NCBI GenBank assembly: GCA_003222895.1
Contig: QHXI01000059.1
Location: 1-55,337, forward strand
Reading direction: 5' to 3'
From: Acidobacteriota bacterium
Lineage (GTDB): Bacteria > Acidobacteriota > Blastocatellia > Pyrinomonadales > Pyrinomonadaceae
DNA: 55,337 bases
The notes under the pieces were generated by a model, which worked only from the letters and a program-made list of their open reading frames with translations, was not told the origin of the DNA and did not search any database. Below, piece by piece: positions 37,001 to 42,091 of this stretch. Positions within the stretch are counted from its first letter, which is position 1; the number at the start of each line of letters is the position of its first letter. The position numbers and the translations under genes are program-made.

Positions 37001-39947
37001 CCAAAACTCGATTTATTCGAACACTGGCCTCGGTATCAATCTTGGAACGGACGGAGTTACTGACAATGATCCTGGGGATGGAGACACCGGGCCGAACAAT
37101 CTACAAAACTTCCCAGCGCTGTTAACGGTATCGTCGTCGGGCGGCTCAGGGACGGTTCATTTCTCGCTGGATGTGGACGATTCTGCTGGACCATTCACGA
37201 TTGAGTTCTTCTCGAACACAGCGTGCGATCCGACTGTCCATGGTGAAGGCAAAACCTATCTGGGATCGACGGAAGTTCCCGGCAGCGGCACTTACGATTC
37301 AGGCTCCTTAACAATCAATCCTGGCGACGTGATCACTGCCACGGCGACAGACGCCAGCGGCAACACGTCTGAGTTTTCGGTCTGCAAGGCTACCGCCGCA
37401 ACTTGTCCGAGCGTCTTCACGGTTGCGGATGACAGCGACGTGGGCGATGCCACACCCGGCGACGGCGTCTGCGAAACTGTGAACAACACCTGCACGCTGC
37501 GGGCCGCGATCGAGGAAGCGAACGCGCTCACAACCTGCGATACGATCGACATCGACCTCGCCACTTCGGGGCCGATGTTGATTATGTTGGGCGGGACGCA
37601 GTTGACGGTCGATCACAACGTGAATATCAATGGCCCGACGACTGATTCAGTCACCGTCAATGGCAACGCCCAGAGCCGTGTCTTTACGGCGAACACCGGC
37701 AGGACCGTTTCGATTTCAAACCTCACGCTTACCGGTGGCAATGGCTCTGGTGGTAACGGTGGCGCGATTCAAAACAACGGTACGCTGAGTTTGAAAGGCG
37801 TGACCCTCAACAACAATACGGCGACGAATGGTGGCGCGATTCGCAGCGACGGCGCGTTAGTCATGACCAATTGCACCATCAGCGGCAATCGCGCCAACGG
37901 AGATGGCGGCGGTCTCTATAACGCGATTAATCAAGCGACGCTGACGAACGTGACCGTCGCTTACAACCGCGCGGACAACGACAACAACGGATCGGGAACT
38001 GGTGGCGGCGTATTCCAAATTAGCGGTAACGTGCTGCTGCATAACACGATCGTCGCTGATAACTACAAAGGCTCGAGCCCATCGACCACTGCCGACGACG
38101 TCGGCGGGACCATAGATTCGTCAAGCTCATACAACTTGATCGGAACGGGCAGCGGCGGTCTGACAAACGGAATCAATCACAATCAAGTGGGCGTGACGAC
38201 GGCATTTCTCGGGGCGCTTATCAATAATAGCGGCGTAACAGCAACACATGGCTTGCTCTACAACAGCCCGGCTATCGATGCCGGCGACGATGCCGTCCTT
38301 CTGTCGCCCCTGTTCATTACAACGGATCAGCGGAACGCGACACGGCCGGCCAACGGCGATCTTGTTGCCGGCTCGCATGTCGATATTGGCGCTTATGAGC
38401 GGCAAGCGACTGAGACTCGCGACGTTCCGAACGGCCGAAATGTCCAGATCGATCTAAATGACGCGCGAGTTACTTTCCCGTGCGTTCCCTTCAATAGTTG
38501 CGGTGCCGGTAAGCCTAATCCGGGGGCGACGAAGAAGTCTGCAAAAGCAATCGGTCCATCGATTGTCACTCCGGCAATTTCAATTACGGATCTCGATCCA
38601 AGCACGCAACCGGCGCCGCCGAGCGGCTTCGTCATCGGCAACAGCTCGAGTCCACCGTTACCGGCCTTCGATGTCGCTACTACTTCAGTGACTTCCGACA
38701 CACCGATTACGATCTGCTTCTATCTGCCGGTGTTTACGAATGCGACGTACTTCAGCGGCCTAAGAATCTTCCACAACAACGGCAGCTCATTGGATCTGCT
38801 CACGAACCAGACTACGGACTTCGCGAACAAACTCGTGTGCGGCCAGGTCTCTTCATTCTCGCCGTTTGTCATAGGGCACACGGCCACACCGACAGCAACG
38901 AACGGCACGGTAGGCGGACAAGTTGTTGACGACCGCGGCAATCCGGTTGAAGGCGCGGCAGTGCGGATGAGCGGGACGCAAAATCGTCTGACGATTACCG
39001 ATGCCCAGGGCAATTATTATTTCGACAGCGTTGACACAAACGGCTTGTATGTCGTGACGCCGTCGCGGGCCAACTTTACGTTCAGTCCATCGCAGCGCAG
39101 CTTCAGTCAATTGGGCGCGCACACAGAGGCGACGTTTACCGCGGTTGCCAGCGGTGGCGGATTGAATCCGCTCGACACGACCGAGTACTTCGTGCGGCAA
39201 CAGTATCTCGATTTCCTTGGCCGCGAACCTGATGAATCAGGGTTCAACTTCTGGGTCAACAATATCGAATCGTGCGGCAACGACGTCGGCTGTCGCGAAG
39301 TGAAGCGCATCGACACGTCGGCGGCGTTCTTTCTCTCGATCGAATTTCAGCAGACCGGCTATCTGGTTTATCGGACTTATCAGGCTGCGTACGCTGATTT
39401 GCCTGGCACGCCGGTGCCGATCAAGTTGAGCGACTTCAGACCTGACACCCAGGAAATCAGTAGCGGCGTCGTCGTGTTGCAGGATGGTTGGCAGCAGAAA
39501 CTTGAAACCAACAAGCTGGCGTTCATGGCTGAGTTCGTGAAGCGATCCAGGTTCTCGCAAGCGTATCCGACGACGATGACGCCAACTGAATTCGTCGATA
39601 AGTTGTTCGCGAATGCGAGTCTGGCACTAACTGATTCCGATCACGGCGCCGCAATCGCCGAGTTCGGAGCTGCGGCCGATTCAAACGATAACGGCGCACG
39701 CGCTCGCGTGTTGCGGCGGATTGCCGAGAACCAAACGCTTACGCGCCAGCAATTCAATCAAGCGTTCGTGCTGATGGAATATTTCGGATACCTGCGGCGC
39801 GATCCGAACTCAGGTCAGGACACGGACTTTAGCGGTTACAACTTCTGGCTGGAGAAGCTGAATCACTTCAACGGCAGCTTCCAAAATGCCGAAATGGTGA
39901 AAGCCTTCCTCAGTGCAATTGAATATCGCGGACGATTTCCGCGATAG
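22032..39947 (+). CDS. Giant secreted multidomain adhesin-like protein (~5,950 aa)
   Basis: One uninterrupted frame of 5,971 codons from TTG 22032; ATG 22107 (with AGGAG 12 nt upstream) is an equally good start. A hydrophobic export segment lies near residues 67-86. The order is: autotransporter-type strand repeat near 295; Calx-beta 475-592; Ig-like and strand-rich region to 1515; LamG 1518-1742; thrombospondin-3-like calcium loop DSDGDGVPDIHD near 1748; LamG 1779-1983; CSLREA motif near 2104; beta-helix to about 2523; DUF11 2653-2772; two LamG 2776-3223; three Calx-beta 3226-3570; LamG 3575-3750; ASPM/HYDIN-like anchor-D domain 3803-3920; second autotransporter repeat near 4203; anchor-D domain 4401-4516; CSLREA near 4546 with beta-helix; CSLREA near 5154 with beta-helix; carboxypeptidase-regulatory-like domain near 5627; DUF4214-like C-terminus from 5717. 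It is probably a calcium-dependent surface adhesin or matrix protein. Confidence 0.9.
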   Translation: MPQYVAQSILVPTVLANVFEEFAPVMPHGLSSTFLPAKHEACFNLRTTHQSSLITHHSQLGRVRITSLLALCALLLALCVLPFVARTRAAADLSPITDHSSLGWISDRAWLHPSSVGSSPFAFSSLLFTPLSTPEPFFFANTANNYSGSGTGNITTGSNWSLTHFPTVSEDATFASTSNSGIKNFGTGATVGGPVTVGSCNVTAITGTYSIRNATTSATNATLNLGGSGDLGNSVSGTASDLLYVASGATFQLLGDNPNGSGVMSVVLGQSGDFDAVGTMNISAVVLGTGFGITKTGGGNLTLSGANTYTVNTTISAGKLLLSTTGSIANSPNIIIAGGGTLDISTRGGVTFTAGQSLQGSGTSTTGTIATAASNGLTTASNSPLKFTAFNGTTAPLTISGVGTITLVGTNPVTVNTTSALGAGDYTLIAKGASGTVAGSVPTSLTIGGSGLASGMGAVLQITSSQLVLHVAAAGSLQFSSATYSDNETNANHSFNYLVTRAGGSTGAVTIDYQVTDGSATVSGNDYSVASPTGTLSWSDGDTAVKNLTITVKGDITIEPNETVNAQVSNPTGGATLGTPNSAVLTITNDDFGNTISGTLFDAGGSPITDGRTIKLIQNGTVSATTATTNGSGVYTFTGLTLANTDQISVFIDNASEKGTTCTVIGSSPADISNFDVTASALRIRTDDGASTITNSNLSQLDNTHDADIPFTYSSGSITTTDGTALQIDLTSSYTPGGAVNVGGHWTNNSGNFVNGGKTVTLNGTGAQTITTGGISAGHSFAGFTINKASGTATLAGNLSDTALNITQGTFDQGASFNVSSGALTVGANGTWTNLGTGDLTLSGDVSNAGTINFNANGTPCGDTPNNDDILIRSSDSGNPTPTRRTWSGTGTFSMTDVDVKDQKMPGGLTPPIFILVNSGADSGNNTGWQFVNQCTSGTYTWIGGTLGAATDWTVGTNWNPTRVSPSASDVLIFDGNSTPSPTVTNVPMQEIAVLRLQNNSVAVTLSASGTNTLTISGATGNDLSIPSGTSLTVSGTNALTIALSAGSAANVDNSTSGIRGSVSLLQGAHRLTGASASSIVFKTNSSSFSAGSVVTTGFTGNPFGTGTNGSVVFDAGSNGFFNEGGDPFGGDGHKVAVFNFNSTAWFNAASALSCSNPASSEGRSYGNLVLDNQAGGSATYTCAGALPLTVLNNLSINSSRTFTLSSSAGGDLILDGNFSDDGTFAPNSRTVNFNGGATLQTITKSSGTESFFDVFISETTGGKIQLLSPLAINGQLNFNTAASVLELNGKTLTLNGTITGSGNLKGDSAATLSIGGMGALGTLNFASGGQLLSALALDRSSSGSATLGTSLAIGGSLTLTNGILDAGTNTLSLGSAATTSRTSGYVVGNLQKTFGATGTFTFPVGTGTGGAYSPVDANVTAGTGNSLTIKAVAGQEPHVSGNALQRYWTLTNSGSVTANLTFHYLAADVVGSESIYKIFKYDTSLHQFSPDVLNTSGHFATLNNVSSFSNWTLAEGCADPPSGMTSWWPGDGKAIDVQGVYNGIQRNGATFATGKVGQAFSFDGVDDYVKLPDNFFPYPTSGTGTTAFTFDAWFKTATAGVIIGQQNSDPFTNAGSFVPGLYVGTDGKLRAEMFWNGSVTPITSAATVNDNVFHHVAVTYDGTTEILYLDGANVGSSAHTQVSYGSFYKYQLGTGLTGGGWPSGNGTWLNFNGLIDEVELFNRALTSTEVQALFNQDSLGKCKPADSDGDGVPDIHDACPGTAPNVVVTADGCDASACVTPPANLIGWWAADGNAKDLQGAHDGTLVNGTTFNAGEVGPAFVFDGVDDRVTTTLDVQPSAMPTTTWDAWVYPTINNGTRQTIMTSDDGGFDREVSLENIGSFGVFTGSGLWTPISFDLNQWQHIAVVYTPTNILFYKNGVEYSFGAAPTTGTTTNKFAIGENLGGGGIQPFQGRIDEVEVFNAQVSATDIQRNYNIGGVGKCKGTQPPNVGYIIRADANPSPASSVHFTVVFTNSVTGVDASDFVVTTTGSLSDAVVTNITGSGTTYTVTVGNYIGSGTLRLDVVDDDSINDGSLPLGGSGLGNGNFTAGEIYTINGADITTPFVVTKTADTNDGHCDSDCSLREAILAANADPGPDTINFNILNSDPGCDGTTHVCTIIPNSTGNGGLPSITSSTMVNGYSQPGSSVNNQATSDNAVILIELRGTSVGPNTAGLTLTGGSSTVKGLVINRFSRYGIDVTGNGTSGNLIVGNFIGVNPDGTGAIGTTGNGGDAGVESEVNGGSTTVGGTAPADRNVISGNSGNGVEFFFSGTATVLGNFIGLAADGTTGIGNGASGIGTNFGGPNTLGGTAAGARNYIGSNHGAGIFLSHGTGTIQGNYIGTDASGTLDRGNLGDGIGTNVVGGFTIGGSTAGAGNLISANHGNGISLSDPGFIVQGNLIGTKADGTSALGNLQHGIAVANTETIGGVNAGEGNTIAFNGHDGVNASGTRNIIRSNSIFSNGTAAADLGIDLGPDGVTPNDTGDGDTGANNLQNFPIITSAQAGVTNTIAGTLNSNASRTYTIDFYSNTTCDTSGQGEGKTYLGSTNVMTDGSGNIGFTFHPASLSTGDIVTATATDTSLFDDDNNVNTAMVPHNDTSEFSQCVGVAALPADLSITKTDSQDPVTEGNNLTYTITVTDNGPNNATNVTVTDTLPANVTFVSATPAQGSCSGTSTITCNLGTINNAANATVLINVTPTSAAANTTLSNTATVTAAEPDPSTPNSATQTTQVAAASCTSAPAGLVAWYPGDGNADDVKNGNKGTLQNGAMFAPGKVDQAFSLNGTNEFVEVSDAPANSPTTALSIDAWIKPNNTSTDQSIVSKYDACSGQQRSYELDLVSGGAVQFAVYNGQPDPNGYRAVRTGSGAITAGVFTHVAGTFDTNGQVMKIYVNGVDTSAPSLAGSVNVNSIFDSNTPVDIGRTFCTTGGPGNYFNGLIDETEIFNAALSSTDIANIYNASFAGKCRTCTTAPSGMVSWWDGSGSGTTANDINGPSPGTLQNGATFTVGKDGQAFSFDGIDDQVLVPHDAAQNTGAQITLDAWIRPTAFAALNSNPSIINKRTAGNAEGYTLESNNAGNGLYFEITTSDGVFAVTAPKALTLNTWQHVAATYDGTTLRIFVNGVQVSYNGGSGTINAVNSDLVIGRNIALGSSFTGQIDEVELFNTALSQSQIAAIADAGNAGKCHTSTIQFSSATYLVGEGDGTATITVTRTGAHDTTASVHYATQSGGTAAGGASCTTGIDYQNIPDTTLQFDPGDVSKIFTVPICDDNIDEPDETVSLELFNVSGATLGTPADPVFLTITDNDNAPTVSIGDVTQAEGNSGPATFAFTVSLSDPSASDVVVDYSTMDGTANAGGDFAGVTNGQLTIPAGSTSGTINITVNGDTAYEANETFTVHINSATNTSSITDADGLGTITNDDSAPAFSIDDVTHQEGDASTTSFVFTVTKTGATEVNSQVDFTTQDGSATLADNDYTLNTGTLYFLPNDTTKTITVLVNGDTTVEPDEAFNVHLSNESGAAIADANGTGTITNDDFPLGAALDFDGVDDYVSVPNNAALHPTTAITMEAWVKPMGGGNYARIADNESVQLLAVNLNKRFKWQVATANGANSVGDISDFVNGTWYHVAGTYDGSTVRLYVNGVLVGSTPLTGAITASTQALLLGFGYDPYFLQGQMDEFRLWNRALCQDEIQAHMNCELIANETGLIAYYKFNQGSAGGSNPSVNTLTDSSPNGFTGTLNNFALSGTTSSWVAPGGVNTGTTCAVFLAPEIDAQGNGNPVPDGLTSPNAGNGTEFGSVAIGSSLDHTFVISNTGSADLHISGITAGGDFSIFSPSSFPVAVTPSDSVNLVARFTPSASGLRTATVHIANDDCDEADYDFAVQGTGATDTDVSLSGGSLVITDSNGGNTDDTLTLSLNGGSNVRVNDPNHTLSCGGGITQVDANTCEVPLASISGNIQVSTLAGNDTLTLNFANGNFMPASGLSYAGGDPTTGPGDKLIITGGSQGTVSYNYTNAHDGNIVMSSFGTVSFTGLEPITNGGDSTDTVFNLPAGPNAVTLGDDGTTGNTLSSLSAATIETTNFANPSNSLKINRGDATDTIALNALPDFNASLTIGTSLNPFGTIVFNGTVAVTGTAAVNVTAGDVNGSGNISTAGGVFVTNTGTSSTLSGVIGGAGTLSKQGAAILVLSGANTYTGATSINAGRLNLNGSITSNTTVNSGGTLGGTGTINSANIVTVNSGGTVAPGSSPGILNTGSLTFNSSSTFKVEIGGITPGSGAGNHDQLNVTGTVSLGNATLSLSSFGGFTPSAGQTFTIVTNDGADAINGNFNGLMEGAVIPNFLGSGLNATITYQGGTNNNDVILTAAAPAPEISVEQPAGTDLTSGSSTPIDFGSSDVGVPSATSPKTFTIKNAGPGDLTISGITSDTSEFVVDTTGMSTTVTANNSTTFKVTFTPGAPGIRNGAIHIGNNDSDENPFDINLTGTGNCPTGFVVNSTADTDDANEGDGICADAGGKCTLRAAIEEANAIRSDCSGLTISFNIPANDPAHVYYKDDGLAGHVTNDIAHIGFTTLGDDSSILDVDPDYNHSWWRIRPDNSLPDINVGMIIDGYSQGANTLQTASPNALDLNHGDDAVLRIEIDGSQIVNGTGDGFELFANDGSTFKGLVINHFENNDIYIEDGGGDIFSGNFIGVDVSGTLVDGTNSEGIFIDTGDGVIIGSEDPADRNLISGRGGEGGAGISINTDFTTVEGNYIGTDRTGAVKLPNTFGIIVDGGNDNTIGCEVLNGDNLISGNKDSGVRITSSFGTWVQGNLIGTDKTGLLPLPNEDGVTVFGGASNSIGRIGFGNVISGNTGEGVELNNGTSSNLVQSNLIGVAADGTSQLPNGANGVEVYTSSSDNTIGVSPRVRQTTTAQLSVKKTDSRSRGISLADNLTGANVIAFNGEDGVRVTGVGDLRNRISQNSIYSNTGLGINLGTDGVTDNDPGDGDTGPNNLQNFPALLTVSSSGGSGTVHFSLDVDDSAGPFTIEFFSNTACDPTVHGEGKTYLGSTEVPGSGTYDSGSLTINPGDVITATATDASGNTSEFSVCKATAATCPSVFTVADDSDVGDATPGDGVCETVNNTCTLRAAIEEANALTTCDTIDIDLATSGPMLIMLGGTQLTVDHNVNINGPTTDSVTVNGNAQSRVFTANTGRTVSISNLTLTGGNGSGGNGGAIQNNGTLSLKGVTLNNNTATNGGAIRSDGALVMTNCTISGNRANGDGGGLYNAINQATLTNVTVAYNRADNDNNGSGTGGGVFQISGNVLLHNTIVADNYKGSSPSTTADDVGGTIDSSSSYNLIGTGSGGLTNGINHNQVGVTTAFLGALINNSGVTATHGLLYNSPAIDAGDDAVLLSPLFITTDQRNATRPANGDLVAGSHVDIGAYERQATETRDVPNGRNVQIDLNDARVTFPCVPFNSCGAGKPNPGATKKSAKAIGPSIVTPAISITDLDPSTQPAPPSGFVIGNSSSPPLPAFDVATTSVTSDTPITICFYLPVFTNATYFSGLRIFHNNGSSLDLLTNQTTDFANKLVCGQVSSFSPFVIGHTATPTATNGTVGGQVVDDRGNPVEGAAVRMSGTQNRLTITDAQGNYYFDSVDTNGLYVVTPSRANFTFSPSQRSFSQLGAHTEATFTAVASGGGLNPLDTTEYFVRQQYLDFLGREPDESGFNFWVNNIESCGNDVGCREVKRIDTSAAFFLSIEFQQTGYLVYRTYQAAYADLPGTPVPIKLSDFRPDTQEISSGVVVLQDGWQQKLETNKLAFMAEFVKRSRFSQAYPTTMTPTEFVDKLFANASLALTDSDHGAAIAEFGAAADSNDNGARARVLRRIAENQTLTRQQFNQAFVLMEYFGYLRRDPNSGQDTDFSGYNFWLEKLNHFNGSFQNAEMVKAFLSAIEYRGRFPR
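22177..22420 (+). repeat. Duplicated microrepeat blocks inside the giant gene's signal region
   Basis: Two kinds of short tandem unit alternate twice: CATCACT units near 22183-22203 and 22313-22338, and GCTCTTTG/GCTCTTA units near 22235-22270 and 22378-22418. The arrangement A-B-A'-B' suggests an old duplication of about 140 nt built from simple-sequence DNA. It encodes the His/Ser-rich and Leu-rich N-terminus. Confidence 0.55.
28770..29570 (+). repeat. Beta-helix coil repeats, first array
   Basis: Coding repeats of the pattern N-[FYL]-IG-x3-DGT-x5-N-x3-GI, for example FIGLAADGTTGIGNGASGI, YIGTDASGTLDRGNLGDGI and LIGTKADGTSALGNLQHGI. Each unit is one or two coils of a right-handed beta-helix. 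There are four clear units. Confidence 0.7.
36180..36810 (+). repeat. Beta-helix coil repeats, second array
   Basis: The same pattern recurs about 7.4 kb later: FIGVDVSGTLVDGTNSEGI, YIGTDRTGAVKLPNTFGI, LIGTDKTGLLPLPNEDGV and LIGVAADGTSQLPNGANGV. The match in pattern and in the CSLREA segment ahead of it indicates an internal duplication that has since diverged. Confidence 0.7.
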
Positions 39948-40043
39948 ACAGGCGAATAGGTTTAGGTCACGTCCTTACTCAAGAATTACCATGCTCAGGT
40001 GTGGCATCCCATTGAAATCCCGATCACCTTTTCCTGGAAAATC

Positions 40044-40071
40044 TTGACAGTGACTCAATCCGTTTGATAAA
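40044..40071 (+). promoter_or_regulatory. Sigma70-type promoter of the S74 fibre gene
   Basis: Perfect -35 TTGACA (40044-40049), 16-nt spacer and GATAAA (40066-40071). The fibre gene is thus transcribed independently of the giant gene. Leader about 115 nt. Confidence 0.55.
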
Positions 40072-40193
40072 AGACCCTGCTAGCCTTGCTAGACTAAACC
40101 AAAGTCAACTTGTCATTGGCTGCTGAGTAAGTCCATATTCCTGCCCTTCCTCGTTTCAGTAGCGCTGACACAAACAACCAATGGAGGGTACCC

Positions 40194-41954
40194 ATGAGAA
40201 AACGAATGTCTTTTGCGTTGGTAGTATTTGCTACGGCGATCTTCGCGTGCTTTGAGACGACAGCAGTGGCCCAATCGAACGACGGCAAGTTAGCCAATGT
40301 TGTCGGCGGAGGATCAAGCGTCAGGTGGGAAGTGATGGTCGCGAATGCCGGCGGCAGCGTGATGATCACCGCGCCGGACGGCCGAGCGTTTCGCCGGGCG
40401 TTTCGGGCTGGCGCTGCGCCGGATATTTCACTCAGCGATAAACAACTCGAGGGTCTGCCGGATGGAACATACACCTATGAGTTGCGGCTAAACCCCAGCC
40501 TTTCGGCATCCGCCAAAGAAGCGTTAATGAAAGCGCGTGGTAACGACGATGATCCAGAGGCCGAACGGGCAGCGCGCAAACGTCCAAGCATTCCTGCGAT
40601 GGTGCAATCGGGATCGTTCGCAATTCTCAACGGAGCGATTGTCGTTGCGGGAGGCGTCGAAGAACAGCGCAGCGGGGCGGCGAAGGCAAAGCAAACCGCA
40701 ATTCTTTCCTCCAACACTGTGAGCAGACTCTGGAACCATCGGTTTTCTCTCGGCATGATGCCCGATGATGTCATCCCCGATGATCTGATCGTTCAAGGGA
40801 GTGCTTGCGTTGGTCTTGACTGCGTTAATGGCGAGAGTTTTAGCTTTGACACGATTAGACTCAAGGAAAATAACACTCGCATTAGTTTCAACGACACCAG
40901 CACATCGGCAGGTTTCCCGACTAACGACTGGACCATCAGGGCGAACGCCTCTGCCAGTGGTGGCGCGAATTTTCTCGCGTTCGTAGATCGTGGAGCTTCA
41001 GAGAGCGGCGACGAAACGGGAACGATAGTATTCGAAGTTGATGCCGGCGCCGCGGCGAACGCGCTCAAGGTTAGCAGCAGCAGCAAGGTCGGTCTTAGAA
41101 CGGCCACGCCGGTGCTCGACATTCACATGAACACCAGCGATACGCCCGCAGTTCGCTTCGAACAGAACAACGCGGGCGGTTTCACCGCCCAGACCTGGGA
41201 CATTGGCGCCAACGAAGCCAACTTCTTTGTGCGGGATGTGACTGGCGGCTCGCGTCTGCCGTTCCGTGTCAGGCCCGGTGCGCCCACGAGCAGCGTCGAC
41301 ATCAGCGCAAGCGGAAACGTCGGAATCGGCACTGCCAGTCCCGCAGTGAACCTACATGTAAATGGAGCCGGAGCCTCCGTGGGTGGCTTTGTCGCTTTCA
41401 GAGTGGACAATACCTCGACGGGCGGAAGACAGTACGGGTTTGAAAGCACGGACAATGCTAATGGGATTGGCGGTGGGAAGTTCGCAATCTTCGACAACGG
41501 AGCCGGCACGCAACGCCTGACAATTGATAGCTCAGGCAACGTTGGCATCGGGACTACTGCGCCTACTCAACTCCTGTCAGTTAACGGAACCGCTGGCAAG
41601 CCCGGCGGCGGAACTTGGGACGTCTTTTCGGATGAGCGATTGAAGAACATAAAGGGCCGATACAACACCGGACTAAAGGCCCTAATGCAGTTGCAGCCGA
41701 TCCGCTACGAATACAAACCGAACAACCCTCTCGGAATCAAGTTGGAGGGCGAAAACATCGGCTTCGGGGCCCAATCGCTGCAGAAGATTATTCCTGAAGC
41801 TGTGACCATGAACAGCGCTGGCTATCTGATGGTCAAAAGCGATCCAATTCTTTGGACCATGCTCAATGCGATAAAAGAGCAGCAAAAAGAGATCGCCGAA
41901 CTGAGGGGACAGATTCAGAAGTTGCGGGCGGCCTCGCACAGGCGACGAAAATAA
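40194..41954 (+). CDS. Secreted fibre-like protein with C-terminal S74 chaperone domain
   Basis: A 586-residue exported protein. The signal peptide ends near residue 27 (FETTAVAQ). Residues 30-160 are a beta-rich head of unknown fold. The middle has repeated GNVGIGT-x2-P units (for example SGNVGIGTASPAVNLHVNG), typical of trimeric fibre shafts. The last 108 residues are a peptidase S74 intramolecular chaperone: S479 and K484 in SDERLKN form the expected Ser-Lys dyad. Then come QPIRYEYK, GFGAQSLQKIIPEAV and a final coiled coil (IKEQQKEIAELRGQIQKL). In known cases this domain trimerises the fibre and then cuts itself off. ATG with GGAGGG upstream. No phage genes are nearby, so it is probably a cell-surface fibre. 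Confidence 0.85.
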   Translation: MRKRMSFALVVFATAIFACFETTAVAQSNDGKLANVVGGGSSVRWEVMVANAGGSVMITAPDGRAFRRAFRAGAAPDISLSDKQLEGLPDGTYTYELRLNPSLSASAKEALMKARGNDDDPEAERAARKRPSIPAMVQSGSFAILNGAIVVAGGVEEQRSGAAKAKQTAILSSNTVSRLWNHRFSLGMMPDDVIPDDLIVQGSACVGLDCVNGESFSFDTIRLKENNTRISFNDTSTSAGFPTNDWTIRANASASGGANFLAFVDRGASESGDETGTIVFEVDAGAAANALKVSSSSKVGLRTATPVLDIHMNTSDTPAVRFEQNNAGGFTAQTWDIGANEANFFVRDVTGGSRLPFRVRPGAPTSSVDISASGNVGIGTASPAVNLHVNGAGASVGGFVAFRVDNTSTGGRQYGFESTDNANGIGGGKFAIFDNGAGTQRLTIDSSGNVGIGTTAPTQLLSVNGTAGKPGGGTWDVFSDERLKNIKGRYNTGLKALMQLQPIRYEYKPNNPLGIKLEGENIGFGAQSLQKIIPEAVTMNSAGYLMVKSDPILWTMLNAIKEQQKEIAELRGQIQKLRAASHRRRK

Positions 41955-42006
41955 GTCGGCCAGTCGGTGGATGGGCCACTTTGTTAATGGCCTGCTATTA
42001 GCAAGA

Positions 42007-42056
42007 GCGCAAGCAGTCGAGGAGTTTATTCGTTCCGGCTGCTTGCGCCTTTTTCT
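42007..42056 (+). terminator. Intrinsic terminator after the S74 fibre gene
   Basis: Stem GCGCAAGCAG/CTGCTTGCGC (10 bp, extended to 13 with one wobble pair) with a loop of about 16 nt, followed by CTTTTTCTTT. The T-run is on the plus strand. It also separates this gene from the convergent rodA. Confidence 0.85.
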
Positions 42057-42091
42057 TTGTCGGCTGTTTTTGCCTTCGCGTTTCTGAGCGG

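Noticed and set aside
40194-41954. Prophage remnant suggested by the S74 fibre domain
   Set aside because: No other phage structural, integrase or lysis genes are near, and the protein has a signal peptide, which phage fibres lack.
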